Of a stretch of DNA of 64,000 nt, positions 9,661-20,220 are shown piece after piece (within the stretch, counting starts at the first letter, position 1; every line of letters begins with the position of its first letter). The notes below the pieces were generated by a model that was not told the origin of the DNA, searched no databases, and was given only the letters and a program-made list of their open reading frames with translations. The stretch is from Asterias rubens (Eukaryota; Echinodermata; Asteroidea; Forcipulatida; Asteriidae), in NCBI RefSeq assembly GCF_902459465.1, contig NC_047066.1:10481047-10545046 (forward strand), written 5' to 3'. A program made the position numbers and the translations under genes.

Positions 9661-12600
9661 CTCCAGCTCTTCCTCAAGATTCACGTCAAAACTCTCAAAG
9701 ACGTCGAGTAGCTCCCCTTCAGATTCAGGAGGTTCACTTCCTGCATCCGCTTCTACGGTAGTCACAGCCTCCTGCAAGACAGCCTGTATGTCTTTATCGC
9801 TGAGGGGCATCGGGAGAGAGGAGGATGCCTTCTTGGGGTTCCGAAGATGAGAGAAGATGTAGGTGACTGCATCGTCGAGAAGCATGGCTGTCTGCTGGAG
9901 GACGTCTACGTTCTGGCAGAGAGAGGTGGCTTTCTCTACGGCGGTTAGTTTCTCGCGGCAGATCAGGGTCATTGCACTGATTGGGGTCATTCCTTTTCCT
10001 CCGCTTGAGAGCTTCTCTTTGTAGAGTTTTAAGTTCCTGAAAAGATGAAGAAGATGTTGTCACAGCGGCGTTGCCAAGGGATTTTGCTTATGGTTGATAT
10101 TTAGAATAGCAGGAGATTAAAATAACTTATACTAATCTTGTGAGTAAGAATGGGAGGTTGGGAAAAACTCAAAATGGTCCCTAACAGTGAGGCTCAACTT
10201 ACGACTAAGCGACAAATATACCATGCCAGGGTTGGTGTATTTTTCTAACTATTTGACCTGTGCAAAAAACATGTTGCCCACCTTGAACACACATGGGCAT
10301 GACTTCTTATTTTGTCCTGCTACATCAAGGGTCTTAAACAGTATTATTCTAATTTGTCTCCAGTTTACGTTAAAGGAACACGTTGCCTTGGATCGGTCGA
10401 GTTGGTCTTTTAAAAGCGTTTGTAACCGAGGACAAGATCAGGGCAACGGAGGCCGCCCTTGGGCAATACCACGACAACAAATACCACCCTTTATAGAAGA
10501 TCAGGGCAGCAGCCTCTGTTACCTCCCCATAATTCCAGGCCTACAACCAATAAAAAACCAGGCATCCTTATTTACCTTAACTTTAGCCTAGCCATGCTCA
10601 TGTGTTTCCTGATGGTTTCATTCCTTGGGAAGTACGCAGCGTCAGTGGGTGACGGTTGCTGGTTGCCATCGAACACCCTAGACTCCACATAGTGCTGTAT
10701 CTCGGTCCGCATTTCACGTACGCTGCAGACTCCTTTTCCAACCAACTCCACAATTTTTTCTCGAATTTCTTTCTTCAACGGGTTCATAAGTCCGGTCAAC
10801 TGTGGACAAGCGGTCATGAAATCATCGTGAAATCTGCTAATGATGTATTGCTCAACTGTGCTTGTTCATTTAACAATTTAATAAAAATGGGAAAGACCAG
10901 TATTTTCCACTTAGTGTATCTTAAAGTATAAAATGACAAATCTGTGAAAATTTGCATTCAATTGATTATCGGAGTAACTGTTGCAAGAGAATAATGAGAG
11001 AGAAAAACGCCCTTACTGCACAAATTTGTGTGCTTTTCCTAAAAATGCTTCAGGCAGGCCCAAAGTCTTTAAAACACACTGAACACGTTTGGTAAATTAT
11101 TGTCAAAGACCAGTATTCTCACTTGGTGTTTCCCAACATATGCATAGTGAAAATTTGGACTCAATTGATCATCGGAGTTGCAAAAGAATAATGAAAGAAG
11201 AACACCCTTGTTGCACAATATTGTGCGCTTTCAGGATCAGATGGCCACTAAAAGGCTTCAGGCCGGTGTCGCATGCAATTATGTCCTCTATGCAATACTA
11301 TCCGGAGGACATTATTGCATATGCAATAATGTCCGCTGGACGGTCATAATGCAATTGTGTCCGCCCGGACACATTTGCATATGCAGTCGTGTCCGCCCCG
11401 CGCAAAACCGTCGTTACAGTAAATTAAACGCCCTTGGTCGACGGAACACGTTCGCCATTTTTTTATAAGCTTTAAAGTGCATGTCATGAATGACATGGGA
11501 AATGTTCGGCCGTTGGGTGTTCGCTGCAATCATAAAATACGTGAATATTCATACCACAAAAAGTAAGGAAACTTTTTTCAATATAGTGTATTTGTTATTA
11601 TTTAATACTCTCTTTGTATATGGTATATATCAATGCAAAGCTGTTCCTCTTTAAAATGATACCACATTTGCAATGATTACATGTTGCCGAACTTGGCTAC
11701 ACGAATAACAATGAGGCAAAGTCACAAATCAAATGTGCCAAAATTACCGCTGTCTGTGCTAAATGGGTAATGCTCAATAATCAAACCGATCAAGCTTTTC
11801 AGAACCATTAATGGTTTACACAAAGATTTGCACCAGTGAGCTCATCAGACACACTTAACCCTCATCTCATGACAAAACACCTTGTTTGATGGGTATTTGC
11901 AAGACGATATTCTAAAGCCGATTGCAGTCCCATACTTGCAGACTCTTGGACCAAATGCCATCTTTCAAGATGACAACGCTCGCCCCCATCGAGTCCGACT
12001 GGTGACTGACCACCTGAACAATGTTGGGGTGCACCGGATGGATTGTATTGGCCCGCTAACAGTCCAGACCTGAATCTCATGGAACATCTGTGGGACCAGC
12101 TTGGCCTCGCTGTCCGCGCCAGAACCACCAACACATCAACTGTGGCTGACCAAACCAGGTTCCTTAATGAAGAATGGAACGCCATCCCTCATCAGCAGTG
12201 CATCACAAGACTTGTGTGCAGCGTGAGAAGAAGGTGTCAGGCTGTCATCAACGTCTTCGGATCATCCACTCGTTACTGAACTTCTTGTATCAATAAAGTG
12301 TATAAAGATCAGTAAGTTATCTTGCTCTATACCAAACTTCTTGTCTCAATAAAGTGGATTAAGATCAGTAAGTTGTCTTACTTGCTTGAATTACAGTGTC
12401 AATTTGATTGTTCACACAGTAACACAAAAATGCAAATTTTGGCACATTTGATTTGTGACTTTGTCTCATTCTCATTAAGGTGGTCGTCAAGCAATATGTA
12501 ATCATTGCAATTGTGGTATCATTTTGAAGAGGAACAGTTCAGCTTTGCAATGATACATACCATATACAAAGAGAGTATTAAATAATAACAAATATACTGG

Positions 12601-15600
12601 ATTGAAAAAAGTTTCCTTACTTTTTGTGAGCAGTTTAGTTACGTTGGTTCAGTGCATGCACCCTCGCTAATAATACGCGCGCGCAAGCATGTACAGTCAT
12701 GTTGTCCGCCGGACGGATTTTTGCATAGCCCCGGACACGATTGCATATGCAAAAGTGTCCGGAGCGGACAGTATTGCATGGCGGACACAATTGAATCTGA
12801 CACCGGACGTCTTTTAATATTTGAGTGGAAGTTTACCGTTTTCACAAGGTTTTAATACTATCAACAGCTCTGCATTTCTCGTTTCCAGAGCAAGGACAAG
12901 ACAAGTAAGTTTTTATGCTGACAATTATGTTTAGTTTATACCAATAGTGTCCAGTGCCTTTTAACCCTGTACCTGTCCAAGATCATGTGTGTTTTGGTGC
13001 GCCTCATCGCTCGGTAACGCGATGTAGATTATGTGTTCTTCTTTCAAGGAAGGTGGAGGTTCACTCTTCAAGAGGTTGCGAAGATGTTCACTCCCGGCTC
13101 GCTTCACCCGTTCAGTACTGGTCGAAATCTGGAACAATTTATTGTGATAGTTTGTGTTAAGTTTACAGGTATCAGACAGGATTGGTAAGGATACAAACAT
13201 CATTGTTAAATGAGTCTGAAATTAGTCATAATGAAGTTTATTACGGGACCGTTTTTGCTGATTTTTGTGTTCGGTATCTCTTTAATAACACCAATTAAAA
13301 ACACTAAGGTTTTTACAGTGTGGGTGAAATATTTAATACTTTGAAGACAATGGACACGTTTGGTAACTGTGAAAGACCATACATTTCACTTGGTTATGAA
13401 AGTTATGAAAGAAGCAACAAACCTGTTAAAAATTTGGACTCAATATTAGCATTCGAAGTTACAAGAACATAATGAGAGAAAATGTAGACACCCTTACAAA
13501 AAGTGCTTTTAGATGCCCGTGAAAAGATTAAATTTAGTGAGAATTTACCTCTTTCTCAATTGTTTTTGTTAATTTAGAGGGAGTCGTTTCTAACAATGTC
13601 TTATAAACTATCAACAGCTCTCCGTTGCTCGTAACCAAGTACGTTTGTTTTGCTAATTTTGTTTGGAGTAATTACCAAACTTATCAAACGCGTCAAAGGA
13701 AAAACTGAAGGGTGAAGGGCAACCATTTATAATAAAAGGCGAGTACCTTGAAGTCAGGGAACCTGACCACAGATTTCATGATGATTCTTGCTGGACATCC
13801 AATTTTCTTGGTTGTTTGTAAGATCTTTCTGGACTTCTTGGCTGGTGGTTCGTCATCCTGCAAAACAGAGGGGAAACAATCGAACCCTAATAGAATTGTA
13901 AACTTGTTTGATTTATAGGTTTTCTCGGTCAATTTCGGCAAATGAGCAGCCAATTAAACCACCAAGCTATTCTATTTCGCGCGAATCGAATGCTACTGAA
14001 AAGGGTAATTCGATTTCGTTTTATGATTAGTCAAAATGTAATGTTGTGTCATTCGATTTAACAAAATAATCATTCAATTTAACAATTCATCAAAGCAGCA
14101 TTCAAATTCACAGACGCTTCTTGAGGCGTGTGTGTCACGAAAAAGAATGACGATACGCTGAACTGAACAGAGTGCTAAAGAAATTTGACTCGACTCAGAA
14201 CGAAATTGAATGGCCGAATTCTGAATTTGAAACGCAGTAACAACTGGAGAGGCAAAACAGCTTTAATTCGAACGCATGAAAAAGAAATTGGCTGCTCACT
14301 TTCTGAATTTTACCGAGAAAACCTATATTACTTGATTGATTGATCAACTATCTGATGTCGATTTAGCTTTTCAAAAAATGAGGTAACACGATGATGCTTC
14401 ATACATTTTGATTTTTTTGGGCAACATTTTTGTTTTGGCCGAAATTTGAAAAATAGGTTACAAATTTTTCGCTTTAGTTATATAATTATGGCTGCTGACT
14501 GGCACCCCGAACAAAGATATTGACTAATAAACTTGAATAAACTTGAATGGAAATTACAAAAAACATGGACTTTGAAAAAAGGTGCTTAAAAAAGGATAAA
14601 AAAAACAGGGGATTAAAACAAATCAATCTTGCCTGTTTTTCATTTTCTTGAGCTTGTAGTTTTTTCTCCTTCTGTGCAATGTGTTGATCTTTTCCAAACA
14701 TACACCAGCGTTCGTGACGGGCTAGTATGATGAATGGTACGCCATCGTACGGCACCACCGCGTCGCCAATGTCACTGTATCGCACTCGGAATGTACCTTT
14801 AAGCTGCGACACTGTAACACAGAAGAATGTCCTTAATTTAAAGGGTTACGTTTTGGTAAAACGTTTAGTAAATGTTTGTTTCAATCCTTTATAGTTGTAA
14901 TACCGTGAAACTTTGCACAAATCAAAAAATCGAATTCAATGCTATTTTGATTGAATGCATCATCCACTGAATATTTTGGTGGAAAAAAATGTACAAACCA
15001 TTTCTTTTTAAATGTGATGAGAACGCTTTTAGGTGATGACAGTGGTGCTTCAAACCTTTAAGATTAAAGACTCTCTTTACACAAATCCTAGTTTCGTAGA
15101 TATAATGAGGGGAAAAACATACACGGGGACTGGAAAAACCAATCCACATGCAAGGCTTCGGTCTGGGGTGGATTCGAGCCAGAACCACAGAGAATTAAAC
15201 CGTAAGCCAACCCCGAACGCCCTATATTGGCACCTAACATAAATGTTTAGGGGAAACAAACACGTGGGGAAGTCTGAGGCAGTGTCCATACAGGAGCTAT
15301 AGAGTAAACATACAGCGTTAAGTTTAGCACGGGGAAATTTTTGCTTTCCAAGAAACAGGAAGTAAACAATCCCTCCCAGATATTATTGTGACCGGTTCGG
15401 AATAATTATAGCTTTGCTTAGCAATTCTTCTTAGCAACCCTTTGAAGTTAAACCATCATGCACTGAAAAATCGTTTATAATAAGGAGGAAGTAAATATTA
15501 TAATCTTCATCCACAGCTGGATTGTTTTATGATGACAAACAAATCTCTGTCATAGCAGCTTGTGAACAGTTTCGCTATTGTTTTCACTTTCGTTGTAGTG

Positions 15601-16517
15601 CTGTTTGAGATGTACACAAGCCAATGTTGAATGCCACTATACCCCAGGGTTACTTATAAATATTGTCAACTTATATTGTTGGAGGTGTCAAAGACCAGTG
15701 TCTTCACTTGATGCATCCAACATATGCAACAAATAACCAACCTTTGAAAGTTTAAGCTCCAGACGAGGCTATAAAATAATAATTTGGCTTTCTGTATGAA
15801 ATAGTTCAAATTGACATCTATTGCAATCACCATTCTGTGGAACACCGCTCGAGATACCAAATATTTGCAATTATTTAAAATTTAAAGCCACTGTACACTT
15901 TCGGTAAACAGTTATGTCCAAGGCCCACACTTCGTGTATTACAACTTCTATATAAAATAGCAAACCTGTGAACATTTAGGCTCAATCGGTCATCGGAGTC
16001 GGGAGAAAATAACGGGAAAACCCACCCTTGTTTCCGCACGTTTCGCCGTGTCATGACATGTGTTTAAAATAAATCCGTAATTCTCGATATCGAGTATTGA
16101 TATTGTTTTAATGTTTTCTCAAAAAGTAAAGCATTTTATGGAATAATATTTCAAGAGAAGTCTTTCACCATTACCTTCTGTAAACCCTGTAACTTATTTA
16201 ATCTGTGAACTTTTAATTTTTGTTCTGGTTGTTTTTCTGTACCGAAAGTGTCCAATGGCTTTAAGCTTTTAAAAGTATTCGACACTTTGCCTTAATTTTT
16301 ATACGCCAAAATACAATACTGAGGTCTTACCTATACTGTTTTCCTGACTTTGCCACTGGCCGAAATTACTCGGACTCCGCCTTGACACAAACTTGAGAGC
16401 TTTCTGGACCTCAAAAGCTTTCCTGACATCTTCTGCTTGCTCAAACGTCTCGACCCACCCTGACAAGTTGTTGTCAGATAAAGGTGTCCATAATGGTGAC
16501 CACGAACACGATGCCAT
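9568..16517 (-). CDS. CARF: CARF-like (ALS2CR8 family) transcription factor, 6 exons
   Basis: Coding exons in transcript order: 16331-16517, 14633-14811, 13747-13857, 12973-13128, 10576-10799 and 9568-10036. They total 1326 nt, giving 441 aa plus stop, and all phases close. Family landmarks appear in the expected order: PYDGVPFIILARHERWCMFG (exon 2), IGCPARIIMKSVVRFPDFK (exon 3), YIALPSDEAHQNTHDLG (exon 4), and the helical block around REKIVELVGKGVCSVREM to PTDAAYFPRNETIRKHM (exon 5). The vertebrate relative is a calcium-responsive nuclear DNA-binding activator. The ordered C, C, H, H residues could bind zinc, which is inference. The C-terminus (about residues 330-441) is acidic and could be an activation region. 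The intron after exon 2 has a GC donor (CAG|gcaag). The family has several invertebrate members, so one-to-one orthology with human CARF is not shown. The start at 16517 (agcaATGGCA) is the first in-frame Met of exon 1. Confidence 0.88.
10372..10438. repeat. MITE-C terminal fragment
   Basis: A single arm of the MITE-C family (AAAGGAACACGTTGCCTTGG, GAGTTGGTCTTTTAAAAGCG). It has no partner arm nearby. It is in the last intron of the CARF-like gene. Confidence 0.75.
10885..11063. repeat. MITE-A fragment, reverse orientation
   Basis: It starts at AAAGACCAGTATTTTCCACT, contains ATTGATTATCGGAGTAACTG and AATGCTTCAGGCAGG, and ends near AAAGTCTTTAAAA. It is followed directly by a second MITE-A copy. 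Confidence 0.72.
11552..12637 (+). mobile_element. Tc1/mariner-like element, decayed
   Basis: Inverted ends of about 190 bp share CACAAAAAGTAAGGAAACTT and TTTGTATATGGTAT, and both flank a transposase remnant. It sits within FB1 with TA at both borders, as expected of this superfamily. The interior is too short for a full transposase, so the element cannot be autonomous. Confidence 0.85.
11888..12279 (+). pseudogene. Tc1-like transposase C-terminal remnant, frameshifted
   Basis: The open segments hold FQDDNARPH, then after a frame break near 12040-12055, NSPDLNLMEHLWDQLG and a C-terminal tail ending at TGA (12277-12279). These match the second Asp and the Glu of a DD34E catalytic core. The N-terminal DNA-binding part and the first Asp are absent. 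Confidence 0.85.
13341..13696. mobile_element. MITE-A copy, reverse orientation
   Basis: A diverged copy from AAGACAATGGACACGTTTGG to ATTACCAAACTTATCAAACG. It retains AGGGAGTCGTTTCTAACAAT and TATCAACAGCTCTCCG. It is in CARF-like intron 3. Confidence 0.75.
15170..15235 (-). mobile_element. tRNA-like fragment
   Basis: On the minus strand it reads GTTGGCTTACGGTTTAATTC then GGCTCGAATCCACCCC, a box-A/box-B-like pair. No SINE body is evident. Confidence 0.35.
15883..16263. mobile_element. MITE-B copy 2
   Basis: Ends TTAAAGCCACTGTACACTTT and ACCGAAAGTGTCCAATGGCT followed by TTAA. It has the same inner blocks as 4678-5044 in the opposite orientation (CCGCACGTTTCGCCGTGTCA). It is 68 bp from the end of CARF-like exon 1. 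Confidence 0.82.
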
Positions 16518-16585
16518 TGCTTTCTCGTCCCAAATTTTAGGTCAAAAGGTGTTGGTTATTGGGCTTTAAGAGAATCCCAGTGCAC

Positions 16586-16733
16586 CTGATTTCACGAAAC
16601 GCTAGGATTAATCCTATCTCGAGTTAGGACGAGTAACTCGGCAACGCGCCCTAACTACTGTGGTTGAGCAACCTAACGAGTTGAGCAACTCGTCCTTAGT
16701 CCGAAGATTAGGAAGAGTTTGGCGAAGTCGATG
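16586..16733. mobile_element. MITE-K copy 2
   Basis: It includes TTCACGAAACGCTAGGATTA, CTATCTCGAGTTAGGACGAG and a partly mirrored right arm (AGCAACTCGTCCTTAGTCC). It lies about 70 bp upstream of the CARF-like start codon. Confidence 0.68.
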
Positions 16734-17760
16734 GCAGGAGCTCGAGTCTGGACTCAAATTGGGGAGGTACAGCCCACACCGAAAGTGACATGATTTCTGG
16801 GTGTGTACGCTGCTTCGCAAAGTCTTGCAAGAACACTGTCTGGTGTTTTTTTGCGTCTTCACTGACAAGGGTGGTTAGCACACAGCAATCCAAAGGTTGA
16901 ATCATAAACTGACAGGCCTTGCCTGGTACACACTGTGAGTCATCACATGACGAGGGGTTTCACTAAAGGCGGGCATCCAAAAAGTTGGGCTAGAAAAACC
17001 TGACTCAAATTCCAGGGGCCGTGAGACGTTCCATTTTATGCTCTCACCGGAGACGTGTGCTGTTAAACAACGTGCAGGCAGTCTTTGCTTTGTTCTATGA
17101 GCGTCACATGGCGGCATGTTTTTTTTGTAATTTTCCGCTTCCGTCGAAAGTTGGATATTTCCGTTGGCGTTAAAATTACTCCAGAGGGCGTTGCTTTGTA
17201 TTCACTTTGGAAAGAGTTTTGAACGTGCGTGTCGTGTGGAACGGGATTTCCTGTTTTAATTAATTTATTGTCTTAATTCAATTCTTTACTTTCTTTAGAG
17301 TCCAGCACCCTTCATGTAGGGCCTGTGATACTGTGGGTTTGCTTTTACTTTACGAATTTGGAACTCAAAATGCAACCAGTAATACAGTTTATGTCTAGTA
17401 AATTTTATTCACTATTAGTTTAATTTATAATAAAGATATCTACTAATTTTGCTAATACAAGTATAAAACTGAAATCATATTTCAAAACCTGAATAGTGCT
17501 TCTTAAAATTAACCTTCTCTAGAAGATTATTTAAACTCTTAAAGTAAATTTGATTACAGGCCTTTTTCAAAACTAGACCTACAGTTTCTTACTAATCCTC
17601 CAAGATTTTATAAGTTGAATTGTTTTACCCGGTACATATTGTAAGTTGCATTTCAATTTCTTACTAACCCGCATTCACTTGTGGGAAAACCACCACGGGG
17701 GCGGTTAGGCCTATACTGCTAATAAATCGTACATTAGTTGAAATTCAGATAAGTTTCAAT
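16734..17760. other. upstream region of the CARF-like gene, no gene seen
   Basis: This probably holds the 5' UTR and promoter of the minus-strand CARF-like gene. I see no convincing exon. A GAGGGCG motif near 17184 and an AT-rich stretch (17380-17660) are the only features. Confidence 0.4.
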
Positions 17761-17766
17761 GGTCTA

Positions 17767-18012
17767 CTCTCTGAGTGATAAAAGAGTGAAAAACACCACT
17801 CTTTTACGTTTCGAGTTGTCCCTCATATGGGTCTTTAAAAAGAGTGGTGGTTATTTCACTCTTTTAGAGGTGTTTCACTCCAGGACAGAGTGAAAAATCA
17901 CTCAAAAGGTTGAACTTCAATCATAAAAAGTGGAAGACCACTCGAAAAAAAAGTTGTCCCTCATATGGCTCTTCAATAATGAGTGCTTTTTCAGTCTTTT
18001 GCATTTAGAGAG
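17767..18012. mobile_element. MITE-I copy 1
   Basis: An element with repeated ACTCTTTT / AAAGAGTG motifs, GAGTTGTCCCTCATATGG twice, and an end reading CTTTTGCATTTAGAGAG. A second copy is at 21030-21256 in the same orientation. Confidence 0.75.
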
Positions 18013-18661
18013 TAATTGTGTGTTTTTTGTGTCAAATTATAATAAGAAATGGAACAAGATGGGACTAATGACGTCGAATCCGATTTAAATCAAATTTGAA
18101 GCCATCACATTCCGGGTCATCCTGACCACAGTATAGGTCAGGTTGTCTGATTGCGGGACTAGGAATCCCGGTCAATTGTGATTCGGAAGTTTTTTTATAA
18201 ATGTGCCGTTTGGGAAAAGAACACCCGATTCTCCCAGGAGTGTTTTAAGAATATGCATATTTTTTTTTAATTTTTATAATCTGTAAATTGAAGCCCTTCT
18301 CCAGAGTAAAAGCTACTTATAGTAATCACACAATACAATTCATACAACAAATAATTGATATAGTTTTAGATTCATTTCATTTATACATATACCTTTCTCA
18401 CTTAAGACATTTAAGTTGTTTTTAGCAACTTTTCCGACGCCGGTCTCTTTTCCTATACTCAAAGTGTTTTGTATAGCCTATGAAGAGCATGATTATAATG
18501 ACTTCAAATTTATAGCTTTATACATTGTTCTGGTAATTGTCAAAGACCAGTGTTCTCACTTGGTGTATAGATTATTTCGTGTGCTTTCAGATGCATGAAA
18601 AGGCTTCAGGCCGAAAGTCTTTTCATGTGAGTGACAAATTAACACTTAAAAACTACGTTAC

Positions 18662-18979
<318 letters not shown>

Positions 18980-19129
18980 CCGTTTATCACAATGTTTTAT
19001 ATTATAACACCCCTTGCAAGTATTCTGCCTGCTCATTGGTTTAGAGCGCGTCACATGACATGTCTTAGTTTCGCTAGACGACGGCCGTGTGATAGTGCGT
19101 CGGTTTGCCATGCGCTAGTCCGAAGACTA

Positions 19130-19175
19130 GCACACGGCGCCGTGCGCTAGTCCGACAGACTAGCGCACGGCTTGC
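19130..19175. repeat. paired GCGCTAGTCC hairpin block
   Basis: GTGCGCTAGTCCGACAGACT is followed by AGCGCACGGC, and is preceded by the related GCGCTAGTCCGAAGACTAGC. Together they form two adjoining stem-loops in GC-rich sequence. Confidence 0.6.
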
Positions 19176-19373
19176 AGTACCCAGACGTCCGTTGCGTGTA
19201 CGAGGATGATAAATTAATAGTCTGTAACCATTTCGGATTGCACGACACTACATGCAACACAGTAAGTAAAAGTGTTTGCAATCTGTATTCGCGTCGTCCG
19301 TGGATTGTAGCATTCAGGTCTGTAACTTAATAATACTAGTACAGTATTTAGAAATGTTTGGGGTGTTATAAAA

Positions 19374-19540
19374 CAAATATTGACTGCTTTTACTCGTGCA
19401 ATGGTTAAAAACTATGACTCCCTTGGTGATCCCCGGAGCGTTCTATTTCCCCTCGGCTTCGCCTCGGGAAAATAGAACGCTCCGGGGATAACCTCGGGAG
19501 TCATAGTTTTAACCATAGCACTCGAAGCAGTCAATATTTG
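19374..19540. mobile_element. palindromic element with strong inner hairpin
   Basis: CAAATATTGACTGCTT... at the left mirrors ...AAGCAGTCAATATTTG at the right. Inside, CCGGAGCGTTCTATTTCCC mirrors GGGAAAATAGAACGCTCCGG around a CTCGGCTTCGCCTCG centre. Confidence 0.78.
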
Positions 19541-20220
19541 TATACTATCAACAGCTCTCCATTGCTCATTATGAAAAAGGTATATTATGAATGGAAACAA
19601 ATAGATACCCCAATTAAACACATTATGAGCTTGCATCTTATACATTTGTTCTTAACCCTTTTGGCTCAACTAATTAAGAAAATTTTGTTGATTCATCCTT
19701 TAGTTTTCTATTTCTGTTTTCTAGTTTGTTTTGTTCTACTAAGCTCAATATCCAGATTTCAATTTAATTTTTAATTTATTTTTTAATTTTAATGCGTAAG
19801 AAACCCAAGCGCCGTGATCACCCCTTGCCGAATCGTCATCAAGAATCCTGTAAATAAGGTCAAAGGTTAAATGTCAAAGGTTAAATGTCAGAGGAAGAAA
19901 TCATTACACACAAGGCCACCGTCTCAGAATGTCGAGACGATCAAAGCGACTTATTGAGTCAATTCAGCACGTCAATTGCAAAAGTGTTAATAACATTTTG
20001 TCATACTTAACAAATCACAATGATTGACAAGATTAAGTGCAAAACTGTAGAGTGCAATGGTTTCCGACGTCAATCCTGTCATGAGCCGACCCAATGTAAA
20101 TGTTATGTTAAGTTTGCCTGTCTGAAACCAAAATTGATATGTGTCGACCTATCGAGTCACTCCTAATCTATTTGGTTCGGCGCGCCTCTGGCTCGTCTGT
20201 CTGCAACGGATGCTACTTAC

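Larger units (their letters stand above)
11263..12806 (+). mobile_element. fold-back element FB1, copy interrupted by a Tc1-like element
   Basis: It is bounded by CCGGTGTC and GACACCGG. It matches the 7640-8140 copy block for block, including GCAGTAAATTAAACGCCC-type sequence, GTGCATGTCATGAATGACAT, GTTCGGCCGTTGGGT and the GCCGGACGGATTTTTGCATA arm. Homology breaks at about 11552 and resumes at about 12638. Confidence 0.83.
11080..12964. mobile_element. MITE-A copy split by FB1 and a Tc1-like relic (triple nest)
   Basis: The left part (11080-11262) runs from GAACACGTTTGGTAAATTAT to AAAAGGCTTCAGGCC. The right part (12807-12964) resumes with ACGTCTTTTAATATTTGAG and ends CCAATAGTGTCCAGTGCC plus TTAA. 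Other MITE-A copies of this subtype have GGCTTCAGGCC followed closely by TCTTTTAATA, so the two parts were once joined. The right end is 8 bp from the donor of CARF-like exon 4 (12973). Confidence 0.82.

Noticed and set aside
16614-17117. Minus-strand frames upstream of the CARF-like start as an extra coding exon
   Set aside because: They overlap MITE-K and show no in-phase donor joining to exon 1; the ATG at 16517 is in good context.
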